This document shows, piece by piece, positions 33,264-48,979 of a stretch of 64,000 nt of DNA (position 1 is its first letter; each line of letters starts with the position of its first letter). Under the pieces are notes generated by a model, which had not been told where the DNA came from, made no database searches, and saw nothing but the letters and a program-made list of their open reading frames with translations. The position numbers and the translations under genes were made by a program. The stretch is from Arabidopsis thaliana. Lineage: Eukaryota; Streptophyta; Magnoliopsida; Brassicales; Brassicaceae. The stretch lies in NCBI RefSeq assembly GCF_000001735.4, contig NC_003074.8, positions 2,790,101-2,854,100 of the forward strand, written 5' to 3'.

Positions 33264-34920
33264 CTACTCTTCATCGAACAAACCGAAATCACCTCCATAG
33301 TCTTCTTCGTCGGACTCTTCCTTCTCCTCTACCTTAGCAGCAGCTGGGGCACCACCACCTGCATCAGCAGACACCGCAGCTACTGAAGCAACAGCAAACT
33401 TGCTTGGATCCTGCATTCCAGAGAGTTAACATAAACAAAATCAGTACTCCAAACTTCCGAAATAAAATGAAAAAGATGCACAGTTTTAATGCATACTAAC
33501 CTTCAAGTATTCCTTGACCTTCTCTGCTTGAGGGAAGGTGTACTCAGTGGCAACAGCAATAGCCAAGGCATTCTTGTACGCATTGATGAACATATGCGGT
33601 GCAGCAGCAAGGGTAGGGTACGACACAGCAAGAGCCAAGGAAGTGACCATGGAGATACCAGAAGCAAACTTCTCCACAAGTTGGTCTTCAGTAAGATCAA
33701 GAACCTCTGGGCTGAAGACTGAGCCATTGTCATAGACAGACTGGACAACAAGACCATATGAGAACGGCCTGATGCCAAGCTTGGCTAGAAGCGCAGCCTC
33801 AGAAGACCCGACCTTGTCACCTTGCTTGATAAGCTCAACTGGGGTGATGATTTCGACGGTACCCTTGTTAATCTTGGTTGGGATGTTAAGCACCTAAAAC
33901 AATCCAAAACACATACATGTTCAATTAACTTCAAATTGTCGTCAAACGAATCAAATCAAACATTAAATGTAAGTTTAAAACAAACCTGGAAGAAAGATGT
34001 TTGGGATGGGTCGAGACCAGTGTTGCCAGGTTGGACAACCACATCAATTGGAGCCACCAAACCCACACGAGCAGGGGCACCAACCTGATTCATAATAAGA
34101 AAAGTTCCATTACAATCGAATCACATTGAAAAAGTATCAACATTTTAACCCAATCATATTGCAAAAGCATCAACATATTACACAATCCAATCACGTTGAG
34201 AAAGCAACAACATTATACATAAGTCAATCGCATTGAGAAAGCATCAACTTTTTACACAATTGATGAGCTCTACTTGGGATGACTGTAATACTCATAGGAA
34301 CACAGGCAATATAAACAGAAACGTAAGCAAGAAATGATTACACTATACATCAGATACCATCGAAAGCAACACAAGTAAATTCAGAACATGTATAAACTAA
34401 TGTAAGCATGAAATGATTCCTCTATGCATCAGATACTTACTATCCGAAGCTATAATCACACATTTGTAAATAAGATATGAAACAAGAGCAATTAACAAAC
34501 CTTGTACTTAGCAACCTCCTCGCTCACTTCCTTGAGGTCACCTTTGGTAAAGATCAAACCAACGTTTCCCTACAAAAAACGAACACAGAACCATCGCAAA
34601 TTATTTTCTAAACACAAACACATCGATAAAATCTCAATCATTTTGGACAAGCTAAGAAAGTTTACCTGAAGGAGAGGAAGCAGATTCAGGATTGCAGTGT
34701 TTCCGGTGTTCTCAGAGTGAATCCTAACGGAACGCTTCATCATAGTGTTCTTCCCCATAAGCACGACGGAGTCTCCACGAAGACCCTTTCTGATGTTCTG
34801 AAGCTGAGTTGATCCGACGTTATCGGCCGCAACGACCAAGATCTGGGTGTACTCATCGATAAGCTGACATAGCTTGGTATCGTAGGCGATCTTCTTCTCT
34901 GCCTTAGTTGCTTTCACCAT
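33264..34920 (-). CDS. RPP0B: 60S acidic ribosomal protein P0
   Basis: P0 anchors the P1/P2 stalk on the large cytosolic ribosomal subunit and joins the GTPase-associated centre. The start is 34920 ([24 protein letters not shown]). Exons encode the rRNA-binding L10-like domain ([65 protein letters not shown]), then the P0-specific insertion and helical part ([39 protein letters not shown]). The last exon gives the Ala-rich hinge ([20 protein letters not shown]) and the stalk signature DFGLFDEE before TAG 33266-33264; plant P0 ends FGLFDEE-like. Five exons with GT-AG borders. I recall AT3G09200, one of several Arabidopsis P0 genes. Confidence 0.96.
34113..34261. repeat. Intronic minisatellite, four copies of a 37-38-bp unit
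   Basis: Copies start at 34113, 34151, 34188 and 34225. Each begins CAATC(A/G), then (A/G)TTG(A/C)(G/A)AAAG, then CAACA or CAACT and ends AACC/AATC/AAGT/AATT. They lie in the intron of RPP0 between the exons ending VAKYK and starting VGAPARV. Spacing of the last three starts is exactly 37 bp. Confidence 0.85.
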
Positions 34921-34989
34921 TTTCGCTCACAGGATAAGTTACGAGACACAAACTCAATTTAACTCTGTGTATAGAGAGAGTTTGACGTA

Positions 34990-35165
34990 AAGAAATTAGG
35001 GTTTTGGTATCAGCCGTTTTATAGTTCACGATTTGGCCTGAGGATAAGGGAACCTCTAGGGTTTTCTTTGTGAATCTTAATCTAACGGTTCGTGCCTGTT
35101 TGCTTCATTCTGATCTGACGGCTCTTGTTTGTTGGGCCTTTTCACAAATTAGGCCCATTTAACCA
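34990..35165 (-). promoter_or_regulatory. RPP0 promoter with telo-boxes and site II motifs
   Basis: Upstream of the P0 start on the minus strand are AACCCTAA (34996-35003) and AAAACCCTA (35057-35065), matching the telo-box of plant translation genes. TGGGCC (35133-35138) and GGCCCA (35152-35157) match site II elements bound by TCP factors. The combination is the known signature of Arabidopsis ribosomal-protein promoters; activity here is inferred. Confidence 0.65.
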
Positions 35166-35321
35166 GTAAAGGCTCTCATCTTTCAAATGAAGATAGAACG
35201 TCGTCGTTGCAATCGTTTGGCGAATTTAACAGAACAAACACACCAAAACTTCCAAAACATGTGAAGTGATCATGGATTTATATTTCAAACCAAAAAATTC
35301 ACATTCTAGTGAACAAACTAT

Positions 35322-36750
35322 TTAAGATTGAATCTCAGGAACAAGTTCATTGATGTCAATTTCCACTAGTGTCTCCTTCCCAAACAAAGTAAATCCCACC
35401 GTTGCCTGCAACCAACCATACGAAAGAATCAGAGAGACATCTAAACAAACACATTTGTGCAAATTGACCAGCTTTGTTATCAATAACACAAAGGAGCTAG
35501 AAGTAGTTAGTTAGTGTACCTTTGCAGTTTTGCGGTTTAGTTTCTTTAGGTTCCCAACAAATTCAGCAAATGTCCCTGATAAAACTCTAACTGTAGAACC
35601 CGCTGCAAGTTTCTTCTTCTTCGCCTTTGTTTCAGTAGCAAGTGTAGCTTTTCTCGGGGCTCGTTTCGGTTTAGATTCTGCTACAGTCTCAATAACATCT
35701 GAATTAGATAATGCGAGAAGTTCCTGTGACGCTAGTATACTCGCTTCTTCTTCAGCTCTATCTGCCTCTTCGAACTCACTATCTGCTTTCTCTTGCGCTT
35801 CTTTTGCTTGTTTGAAAATAGCTTCCAAGTCACTGTCATCTACTGGTCTTGGTTTATTAATCTGTCTCTTGCTACAAAAAAAAAATGCAGATACAAATTA
35901 ATTCACAGACCTTAACACACATAGGGTGAGAGTGAGAGTGAGAATACTACTCACGTATTTCCAACTTTTGAACCTATGAAACCTCCGACTCCATCAACGT
36001 CTCTTATGGAGTCATGTATCTCTTTGTTCAATATACATCTGATGAAAATGCAACCAGGGAACACTGGTTTCGGTTTAACAGATATAGAACCGTTCTTTAG
36101 CTTTCTCTTCACTTGAACAGATGGTGCATAAACCTGGACAACCAAATTCAAAAGCCACTTGTTTCAATACCAATGTATGAATTCCCCACAAATTCTAAAG
36201 ATCACACAATAACCCAAAATCAAATCTTTTCACTTTCCATCAACAACTGTTTAGAGTTTGTCAGCAATTCTATCAAGATACCAGTTTGATCCAATCTCAT
36301 TGTCAAAATCCAAACTTTAAAATCACCCAACACAACCCAAATATCCAGTAAAATTCCAATTACCGTGAATTCCATTTCAGGGAATTGACGAGCCAGAGCT
36401 CGAGCTAAGATTTGAGCAGTCTCATGACCACGAAGTCTCGAAACCCTAACCGCCCACCATTGCGGACCCGACTCAGCCAAAGTATCCAAATTCAGCTCCT
36501 CCGTCCACGTTGCATACCGTTTTTTTGGTTTCTTAATCAACTTTTCTTCAACTTCTTCTCGCCAGCTATACCCCAATTTACTCTCCCGCCGCTCGTTCCG
36601 GAGCTGCCGTCTCTCCTTCGCCGTAAGCTGGTGGTTCCGCTCGATGACACAGGCGGCGATAGAGAATTGGGTTTTGTTGATTGGCGTATAAATCGACGGG
36701 ATTAAGCTGCTACGACTCCACTGGAGAAGTCCCCCTTGCAGCTTCATCAT
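35322..36750 (-). CDS. PTAC13: Plastid transcription-associated NusG/KOW protein pTAC13
   Basis: NusG/Spt5-like protein associated with the plastid transcriptionally active chromosome. The start is 36750 (MMKLQGGLLQWSRSS), with a Ser/Thr-rich basic N-terminus fitting a plastid transit peptide. Then come a charged region (LTAKERRQLRNERRESKLGYSWREEVEEK), the NGN domain (GPQWWAVRVSRLRGHETAQILARALARQFPEMEFT, VYAPSVQVKRK, FPGCIFIRCILNKEIHDSIRDVDGVGGFIGSKVG), an acidic helical insertion (AKEAQEKADSEFEEADRAEEEAS), and a KOW domain (AAGSTVRVLSGTFAEFVGNLKKLNRKTAK, FGKETLVEIDINELVPE). Stop TAA 35324-35322. The acidic insertion between NGN and KOW is longer than in bacterial NusG. I recall AT3G09210. 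Confidence 0.92.
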
Positions 36751-37333
36751 TCTCTGTTTTTCTTTTGGGAAAATTCCGTTGATAAAATTCTCTGTTTGTT
36801 TTGGATAATGTTTTGGAATTTGTTTAACCGGGAACCCGGTTTATCCCAAATGCCGGTATGAAACTAAATCAGATTAAAATTACCGGATTGAAGTAGTAAT
36901 TAAACTGCAAATCACAAAATTGGAGTACTTTACAAAGATATGGGGCACTAACTTTGTATTTTAAAATTTTGAATAAATATTTTTCGGGTAATGTCTAGAT
37001 TACAAATGTTTTTAGCTTATGCAAATTATCAAAAACTGTTTTTTTCTTGTTCTATAAAAATGTTTTTAATTAGTAGAACTTTTATTTTGGTTCAAGTGAC
37101 GTTCTTTTCAAAAATATCAAATTAAAACTTGTAAAAGTGACAAAAATAATAATAAATCATATAAATTACTCACAGCACACACAATTGGTAACAACATATG
37201 AATGGACTACAATACAATTTCTTTACCGACTACATCAAAACAAATGTGAGACAGAGAGACAAATTTTTGTCTTCTTTGCTCTAAATAATCTTCTTTTTAT
37301 TGTTTTCGATGAAATATGTTTTTTTTATCTTGC
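36751..37333. other. Spacer between pTAC13 and laccase 7
   Basis: AT-rich. The left part is the pTAC13 5' region and the right part the laccase 3' UTR. No gene seen. Confidence 0.45.
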
Positions 37334-40300
37334 TTAACATTTGGGAAGATCTGGTGGTGGCGGTGGCAAGGTGGTCGACTTGGTCGGTCCGTTCTTAACC
37401 ACAAATATCATCCCTAGTCCGAATGGTAAGTGAACATCGATATGACAATGAAAAATCCACGCACCTGAAACAATGTAGCCAATATTTAGGTTTCATGCAT
37501 AAACAACAATAATAGCCTTTGTAAAACTCTAAACTATATAATTACATTTTTAGTATAACTAAGGAATTGGATAGAGAGTTTATACCTGGATTATTAGCAG
37601 TGAAACGGATCACAGCCCATCCACCAACAGGGACAGCCAAAGTGTTACGGGATTGCGGGTCAACGAGATTTAACTTGCTCCGGTCACGGCTCGGGTCATA
37701 ATTACCAAACCCTTGAGCCAATACATGGAAATTAAATCCATGTAGATGCATGGGATGACTCTCCGCCGCTATAAGCGCATGGTTCTGTAACACTACCTCC
37801 ACCGTCGTATTGAATTTCAAAATCTTGGCGCTAGTTGATTTTTGAGTGAACAAAAGTCCCGGGTTTGTTTGGGTTACGTTCGGGTTCGTGTAATCAAACT
37901 TAACCGGAGGCTGGTCTGGAAAATCCGCGGTGAAAATCCCTTTAACGTCGTGAAACACTGCTTCCAAGATCGATAGCTTCTTGGGTAACACGAAAGAGTG
38001 ATTGCTCATAGAAGCTGAGAATTTTGGACACGTGGTGTTATCTGCGCATGCCTCTAGCCCAAGACCGATGGTTACGAGCATCTCTTCGTCCACGTAGCGT
38101 GGAACTGGAACCCAGTGAGGTCCATTGACTAAGGCAGTGAGGTTGGAGTAGAATCTGTAAGCCGTTAACGTGTCGAAGAAGGAAGGTAGTTTCGGCATCA
38201 ACACGGGCTTTGATCGCCCTGTTTTCGACGCGCCGCCATAGTGAATGACGCCTCTGGTGGTGGTGTTTGGGAAAGGGACGGCGGGAGCGCTGGCGTAAGG
38301 GTGAGCTGCCATGTAGTAGGAGGTATCGACGGACTGATCGGCGAAGAGAAGGGCGTCGATGGTTTGGCCCGGTGCGATGACAATGACGTCGGTGACGTAA
38401 GGTGCGGTGTAGACTGCGTCGGCGGCTACAACTGTCAGTCTGTGATTGGCTATCTTGAAAAACAGTTGGATGTTCATGGCCGCGTTTATGATGCGAAGTA
38501 AGTATCTCTTTCCTTTCACCACGTTTAGGCTAAACATTCCTATTTTCATTCATTAAGAAAATAAAGGTTAATTTGCAAACTAATAAGTTTGGAATGTGAA
38601 TTTAATTCTTAATATTTATTCATGCAGCGAAGTTAGAGAAAAAAAAAAAAAAAAAAAAATGCCATGTATGTTATACTTAAGAAAAAAATATCATGAGATT
38701 AGGTTTCTTTGGACTCACTGTCTTTGGAGCATGGATATAGGTTTCCGGGACGGCCATTGATCGTATAAGCGTCGGAATTGTTTGGAGGAACTCCGGTGGC
38801 GATTGCTGCCTCCTCTAACGCGACTACATCGGTGTTCCACCATTCACCTGTTTACTAATATATTATTACACAGTACTATATAATAATTTAAAACATAGAA
38901 GACTTAATTTGGTCAATATTACTACTGAAGTATATAGAAGTTTCAATTTTAAATGACAAGGACCAACGTCCTTATCCTTCAATATCATTCACCAACTGAA
39001 ATACTAACGTGTCGTCTGATTAACAATTTAAAAAATAAAATCAGATCAATTATGAAATACAATTTTTTTAATTATATGTATATACTCAGAAATTGTGTGT
39101 ATTTTGTTTGGTAAAAGATTTTACTATATTGACGTACCAAATAAGATGGGAACTTCTTTGTGAGGTTTGGGAAACGGGTAAGAGTGACCAGATTTAGGGC
39201 GGATGACGAGAGCACCGTATACGGTGGCGCGTAGGAAAGACGCGTGTGCATGCCACCACAAGGTGCCTTCTTGGCCGGTGATGTTGAATCTGTAAGCGTA
39301 TCTTTGGCCAGGCTGGATTGGGCACTGCGTTATCATACTCGGTCCATCTGCCCAAACCGTTAGTTTATGGAAGATCCCATGCCTGCGTCATGTACACAAA
39401 ACCCTAAAGTATTCATATTTCAACAATTTCATCGAACATAGCACAAAAGTTTATTCACTAACGTAATCATAACCCTAAAACCAAAAAACAAAAACAAGAA
39501 GAAGAGCCGAAGTGATTATCCTACAAGTTCACATATTTTCTATTCAGAACACACAATTGAATATTATTCTATGCGAAAAGGATAACAAATTAAATGAGAG
39601 ACTGTGAAAGGCTAACGACTAGACATCTTGTAAAGTAAAAAAAAACAAAACGTAATCATCGTAGTATTAGTTAAGCAAATTAATATAAGACGAGGTTAAT
39701 TCATTAGTTAAGCAAACAATATAAAAAGAGGTTAATTAACTAATTGAGTACCAATGAATTGTGATGTTGTGAGGGGAATGGTTTAGAACGTGAATAACGA
39801 GCGAGTCACCCTCCTTGACGCGTATTGTTGGTCCAGGCAGGCTTCCGTTAACGACCGTTATCACTTGCCGTTTGCACAGCCTAGACACCGTTAAGTTTTG
39901 TACCTAGCAAAATCCAATTATCTCTCACGTCGTTAGCGATATACATATCACTTGGTCAGTGCCTCAATGGTCTATACTAGTTATTTTTTGGTAAGTCAAT
40001 GGTCTTACTAGTTCGTAAAATAAACTCCTACTGAATTTCACACATTTTTTGCCAAAACAAACCAAAAAGATTCACCCCTTTAACCAAATAAAATCGAAAC
40101 ATTTGCTAAAAACATGAATTTTATTTTCAAAGAAAAATCTTGTTATAAGTTTGAAACCAATAAAGAATAACCAAAATGGCAATAAAACAATATATCTAGT
40201 TTTTTATGTAGTGCTATAAATAGGTCTAATAAAATACATGCCATCATAAATCAATATTAGAGGAAGAAGATAGGAGGGAATTACGTTGAAGGTGTGTTCC

Positions 40301-40377
40301 ACAATGGAGGCAGAAGTTATGGAAGAGATTGCGAGAAGAATTAGAGCGCAAGCAATAGGAACCCTAACTCCCTCCAT
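37334..40377 (-). CDS. LAC7: Laccase 7, secreted multicopper oxidase
   Basis: Plant laccases oxidise phenolics such as monolignols or flavonoids in the apoplast, reducing O2 to water. Exon 1 starts at 40377 ([19 protein letters not shown]) and encodes a signal peptide cleaved near ITSAS. The next exon gives [24 protein letters not shown], and the copper motif IHWHG is formed across an intron (near 39755 to 39385). Then [16 protein letters not shown], domain 2, and the C-terminal domain with [13 protein letters not shown]. The final exon (about 37465-37334) has the T1-site HCHIDVH and ends [11 protein letters not shown] before TAA 37336-37334. Many NXT/S sites are present. A run of about 20 A lies in an intron at 38639. 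Recognised as AT3G09220. Confidence 0.95.
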
Positions 40378-43359
40378 CTATAGAGAGAAGGATGAGAGAG
40401 CTAGCAGAGAAAGAGAGAAACGTGTTATGGAGATATTGAAGCAACGAGACTTGTGGTTCTACTTAATAATTTATAGAATGCAGAGTGGTAAGTGATAACT
40501 AACGAAGGACTAAACATTTGATGTTAATTAGGGTTGTCTAAGATAATGGTTTGACTATACAAGTAAATATAAATGAATATTCAATATGTGCTATTATAAT
40601 TATATTTTGGTTGTTTGGTTTTCTTTAGAACTTTAACTAGCTACGTAAACGTAAGTTCTATCCAATGTTACTGCCACATCATTTTGATAGTTTTTCAACT
40701 TTAGTATTATAGTTCGTTGCTCTCTTATTGTTTATTATTATATGATATATTGTTTAAAATGGCTATCGAAGATTAAACTTAAAAAAACGATACCTTTTCT
40801 ATACAGAAAAAATCCCTTACAATTATTAATAGCTAGTGTGTAATTTAAACAAGAAATGTATAGTTAATTATTCATTTTAATGTAAGCTTCTTAAAACTTG
40901 TTTATGATTTTTTTGTTGCACAATTTCGAAATAATTAGTCAAGAAATATTAGAATCGGAGTTAATGGATTGCTATATGTACATCGACCAGACGACCACTG
41001 TTCTCTAACATAATCAATTGTGTCTAAATATTTGTCTACGTGTATTTTTGTAGATATTGAAACATTTCTTGCTAGCGAAGCTATGCCCATAATAAGTATT
41101 TTCAATCTGTTAGTAGAGACATCGTTGTCTAAATTTCTAACAGTTGATTACTCCCTTTATTATTTTAGTTTATACTTTTTTCGTAAATAATAACAAAAGT
41201 CATCAAATTTTTTGCTTCTCAACACAAACAACCTCAATTCAATATAATTCGTATTACAAGTCCAATATAGACAACTACTTATCTAATTTGATATCTAAGT
41301 AACAACCACAATTTTAGTGACAGATTTATAATAAAACTGAACATTTCTGAATTTGCAAAATCCTTCCCAAAGATCGATGAATTCAATATCAAAGTAATCC
41401 AAATCTTAATTTAAACATTGAAAAGGTAGAAACTAAAGAAACCAATGGTCAAATTATTTTTCATTGCTACTGTTCTCAGAATTTAAAAGTGAAAAGATAT
41501 CCAAGAATCATAAGAGATCGTAGTATACGTACTTAAAAGTTGATCGAATTCGATAAAATTAAGGAATCAACGAATCCAAAAATTTGCTTTAGACTTGATT
41601 TAAATGCAAAAGCAATACATGCGACGCACTCCAGACACAGGCCAATGGATTTTGTCTCAGAATATATGACAGTTGTTGTATTGTGAAATTATTCTTTCAA
41701 CTATTGATCAATTATTTCTTATAAAAAGTTCCCCACTATCATATTAATTTGTTTACTTTAATACATTTTTATATATATATAATGAAGAATTTTGATACGT
41801 ACGTGCATAGAAACGGTCCATATGTTCAAGTTGAAACTTGAAAGCATCCAAGTCAACTTTACAATATCTTCGAGAAACGTGTTGCATGTATTTTTTGTGT
41901 AGATAACTAGATATATTTTCTATATACGTTTCACATAATATATCTCTGCATGAATATTTGTAATATTGGATGCGACAACTGTTTTCTCTTGACCGGCCTA
42001 GTTGATCCAGTTAATCATTCTTCTACGACGTCAGTGGACATGTAACTTTATATGTACATACTTGATTATTGTAAAGATAGGTTCTACATATCTGGTCAAT
42101 TAAATTTTAGGTTAATAATGTATTTTATGTACATTGTAAAACGAACGTTCTTGCCATAATTTGAAAAATCGTTTTATTCAAATCTAAAGATTTGTGGTCA
42201 GGCAAAGGTCGTTCTCTATTAACAATAATCTGACTGTTTACTGTATGTGCAAGCATTGGTCTGATCATGAGCTTTCTTTATTAGCTTTCGGCCTTTCGCC
42301 ATCTCATTTCATACGCGAATATGGATTCTCATTGACTTTTCAAATTTTAAAGACTACTTAAACTCAATCAACTCCAGGATCTTGCATACTTTCTCATGAA
42401 ATTTCAATTTTAGTTGGGCAAACTGAATTTTTAAACATGGTTTGTGAGTTGACTTAGAAACCCATTTAGGATGTAGAATTCTTTCTATAATTCAAACGTT
42501 TAAACATTAATTAGATTTTAATTTACCCAAAAAAGCATTAGTATTTTGAAATTTGGTCAAAATAACAAAGCTTACTTCCGCATTTACTATTTTATCATTT
42601 GTATTTATAGATTGAAAATACTTCAAAATTTCTTAGAATCTAATATAAATCAAATCCTACTTTAAATTTTATATTAAATTAGCACCGGATTTAACCTAGT
42701 ATTTAAAACCCAAAAAAAATTAAAAAAAATTGTAACCATCTTAAAATGTGGTTTGATAAAAAAACAAAATAATGAAAGATGAGACAATATTATCTCATTA
42801 ACGTGAAACAATATTATTTTGTTATTTACTAGTGAAGAAAATTAACGGTGAGTGATAAATCAGAAGTCTAAAATGGATTTCTAGGTTACGACAAAAAAAA
42901 TAAAAAAAAATGGATTTCTAGGTTAGCTTTCTTGGGTAGAGAAATAAGTTTACTTTTCACTTTCAGTTTTCATTATCCATTGAATGGGTCATGAAGAGGC
43001 CTGATATGGTGAATAATGGGCTTAAATAGGCCCAATAAAAGTACTTAGTCCACCGGTAATGAATTTCCCGCCATAGAAGAAAGTCATCAACTTCCGAAGA
43101 TCTTCCGTTTTAAGTGATTTACCTAAATATCCCCCAAAAAAGGTTGACCAAAAGTTAAGACAGAGGATAACGATTAAGGGTAACAAAGTAAATGGCAATT
43201 ATAAGGGCAAAATAGTAATTAAAAGGAATAAAAGATCCCCCGAAACACAAGCCCTACGAATCTAGTCGAAAGAGCGAGTGTGTTCACGCGACCTCAACGA
43301 GACTCAACGCTTTTACAGTTAAATCCGGTAGGTGAGAGAGAGAGAGAGAAGGGAAGCTT
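40378..43359. other. 3-kb AT-rich intergenic region
   Basis: Separates the divergent LAC7 and MYB1 genes. I see no open frame with family features, no tRNA and no transposon ends. A 17-bp block (AAATGGATTTCTAGGTT) occurs twice about 38 bp apart near 42872 and 42909. GGCCCA-type site II motifs near 43030 and 43012 suggest the start of the MYB1 promoter. Confidence 0.45.
43333..43350 (+). promoter_or_regulatory. GA-repeat in the MYB1 leader
   Basis: A (GA)n run, GAGAGAGAGAGAGAGAA, sits just upstream of the ATG at 43360. Such GAGA tracts are common in plant 5' UTRs and bind BPC proteins; the effect here is unknown. Confidence 0.4.
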
Positions 43360-45034
43360 ATGGAGGCAGAGATCGTGAGACGATCGGAGGTAACGGGATT
43401 AAGAAGGGAGGTGGAAGAATCGTCAATTGGTAGAGGAGATTGCGATGGTGATGGCGGCGATGTGGGAGAAGATGCGGCAGGGTTCGTTGGGACGAGCGGG
43501 AGAGGAAGAAGAGATCGAGTTAAAGGGCCGTGGTCGAAGGAGGAGGATGATGTGTTGAGTGAGCTCGTTAAGAGGTTGGGAGCGAGGAATTGGAGTTTTA
43601 TCGCTCGGAGTATTCCTGGTCGTTCAGGCAAGTCTTGTCGTCTTCGTTGGTGTAATCAGCTCAATCCAAATCTTATACGCAATTCATTTACTGGTATTTT
43701 CTCTCTTTTGAAAGTATTCAATTTCAATTGGTGATTCCATTTTTCCTGTGATCTTCTCTTTTTTTTTTGAGTTTTGATTCATCTGTGTTGAATTGAGGAA
43801 TCTAGGGTTCTTATGCTGTCTTTCGGAGTGTGGCTGTTGAGCAACCTTGTGTTTTTTTGTGAAATGGATGTGAAATGTGAACTTGGCTGAGAGATTGTTA
43901 GTCCATTTCTAGTTTTATATTTTTAGTTTGTATCGAAATGTTTTAAAGTTTGAGACTTGCAAGTTTTTTTGGATTTTGATCTACTCCTTGAATCCCAAAA
44001 GAACAACAAAGTTAGGTTGGATACCATTTGACTACCTCTAGTTGTATTGTTATAGCTGATCGAAACACAGTTTTATTTAGGGGGACATTAGTAGATTATT
44101 GTGTTCTTGTTCTGTAACATATCATCAGTAACACTAAACCAGGCACTTCTTTGTCTCTCTTTTTGTTTTTGTTTTGGTTTATGAAGAGGTAGAGGATCAG
44201 GCTATCATCGCAGCACATGCCATCCACGGAAACAAATGGGCTGTTATCGCGAAGCTCCTCCCCGGAAGAACAGATAATGCTATCAAGAACCACTGGAACT
44301 CTGCTTTAAGACGTCGATTCATAGACTTTGAAAAGGCCAAGAATATAGGAACTGGAAGCTTGGTCGTGGATGATTCTGGATTTGACAGAACGACAACAGT
44401 AGCCTCATCAGAAGAAACTTTATCTTCAGGCGGTGGTTGCCATGTAACTACTCCAATTGTATCTCCAGAAGGCAAAGAAGCTACCACCTCCATGGAAATG
44501 TCTGAAGAACAATGCGTAGAGAAAACAAACGGAGAAGGTATTTCTAGGCAAGATGATAAGGATCCTCCAACGCTTTTCCGCCCAGTGCCTCGGCTCAGTT
44601 CTTTTAATGCTTGCAATCACATGGAAGGATCACCCTCTCCACATATACAAGACCAAAATCAGCTCCAATCATCTAAACAAGACGCAGCAATGCTAAGATT
44701 GCTTGAAGGAGCTTACAGCGAACGGTTTGTGCCTCAAACATGTGGAGGTGGTTGTTGCAGCAACAATCCCGATGGCAGTTTTCAGCAAGAATCATTGTTG
44801 GGTCCAGAGTTTGTGGATTACTTAGACTCACCAACGTTTCCGAGTTCCGAACTAGCTGCTATAGCAACGGAAATAGGCAGCCTCGCTTGGCTGAGAAGCG
44901 GTTTAGAGAGTAGCAGCGTGAGGGTGATGGAAGACGCAGTTGGTCGGTTAAGGCCTCAAGGCTCCAGGGGTCATCGAGATCATTATCTTGTATCTGAACA
45001 GGGGACGAACATAACCAATGTCCTGTCCACATAA
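43360..45034 (+). CDS. MYB1: R2R3-type MYB transcription factor MYB1
   Basis: Two coding exons: 43360 to about 43693 and about 44188 to 45034. Before the MYB region lies an acidic Gly-rich segment ([17 protein letters not shown]). R2 reads [50 protein letters not shown] and the intron splits R3 just before [39 protein letters not shown], giving the three spaced Trp-type residues of each repeat. The domain closely resembles the MYB44/MYB73 group ([12 protein letters not shown]). The C-terminal region is Ser-rich with [10 protein letters not shown] and a short [12 protein letters not shown] segment. Stop TAA 45032-45034. It binds DNA in the nucleus; targets are not deducible. Recognised as AT3G09230. 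Confidence 0.95.
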
Positions 45035-45567
45035 AAACTGGGAGAACAAAAACAGAGTCTCTGAGATTTTTTATTTTTCTTTCTTTTTTGAGATTTCTTT
45101 ACATTTATTTTTATTTACTCTTGATCTCGGAGAGCTTGAGTTTTACTTGTAATCAAAGTTGTGATGTAATTGAGTAGAGATAGATTTTATAGTTCTGAAA
45201 TCGAGTAGAGACCACAGTGTCTTCAACTTTCTTTGTGACTTGTATGGCGTCTGCATTAACATATCATAATGGTTGTTTCACTTTGCAACATGCCTTGACA
45301 ACAATCTGACGATGATGATCAATGTCATAACACTACTAATTAGTGTGAATGTGTAGTAACAAAAACCACAATCCAGTTAAGATCAAGGGAAAACGGCAAG
45401 AAAATCCGGTTTTAGCACACAAAAAACTGATGGTTCACCAAGATTCTCTCAAACCAAGTCAAAGAAGCAAACATGTATATGTGCTATGTGTATATTCACA
45501 TTTCTACATACTTATGCAGAGAAAGAAGCTGTACAAATCTGGCTTTTTTGTTGTCGTCGTAGTAACT
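45035..45567. other. Convergent spacer between MYB1 and the BSK gene
   Basis: 3' UTR sequences of both genes. No other coding content is seen. Confidence 0.45.
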
Positions 45568-48000
<2,433 letters not shown>

Positions 48001-48979
48001 CGCCGGCGACAGTAGTTTCTCCGGTGGAGAAAAACTTTTCAAGTGCTTGGTTAAAAACTCCCGCCTGCAGGGAGAAAATAAATTATTATTTTTTTCTTTT
48101 TTGCCTAGCGAATATTGTTGGAAAGTTTTACGGAGAAAGTGGTAAAATAGACCCAAAAATATCATTTATTTATATATCACATAATTAAATAGTTGATGAC
48201 CAATATATACTTTTTTTTTTTTTGAAAAGATCAACCTTTATACTATTATAAGGATAAAATGTCGACATGATCTATGTATTAATTTAAAGAAAATATTGTT
48301 TGCTTGTTCCATTTAAATTACTCGGTATTAGATTAATTTTGAGCATAAACATTACAGGTTTTTATTTTGGTAAATAATCATTAGACTGTTGAGTTTGGTC
48401 TTTACTTTAGCCTCAATTTTAAAGTCTATATTCAATGGATTTTGCTTACATACATTTCATTCACGTTTAAACCGAAATTAAAATATCTCATTTAAGTTGT
48501 AACCAAAAAAAAAAAAAACAGAAAAATTCTCATTAAAATTAATTTTTGCTAGTTACCGCAGCTTTTCGAGACTGGGTGTGTAATATCCATCACACTAACC
48601 TTTTTTTTTTTAATCCATCCATACGTTTAACTACATTTAAGCAAATATCGCTATCAAATCGTTTTGGTATATTTCGCTCATTACTGGCAAAATTCACTCT
48701 ACAAAAAAAGTCTAGTTTGTAATGGGACGCTCGTTTTTAGGTGACTTATATAAAAATAAATAAATAGATTAAAAAACAAATAAAATCAGTATAGGCCTAA
48801 ATAAAAGTTAGCTTACGGACCATTTATGATGAAACTTGGGCCCTAATGCAAAGCCCATTAATTTTATCTTTGGAGTCTGAAGTCTCTCCTCTCTGTGCTT
48901 TCACATAATCACATTGCATGATTGATCAAATACTCGATTTTCCGTGAAATCTCTTTGAATATTTCGATTCCTTGTTACC
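48001..48979. other. Divergent promoter region of the BSK and UVR/NTF2 genes
   Basis: AT-rich except near its ends. GGGCCC at about 48839 and AAGCCCA at 48852 are site II-like and close to the plus-strand gene start. No gene seen. Confidence 0.45.

Noticed and set aside
44197-44616. 139-codon minus-strand frame
   Set aside because: Antisense of the MYB1 second exon.
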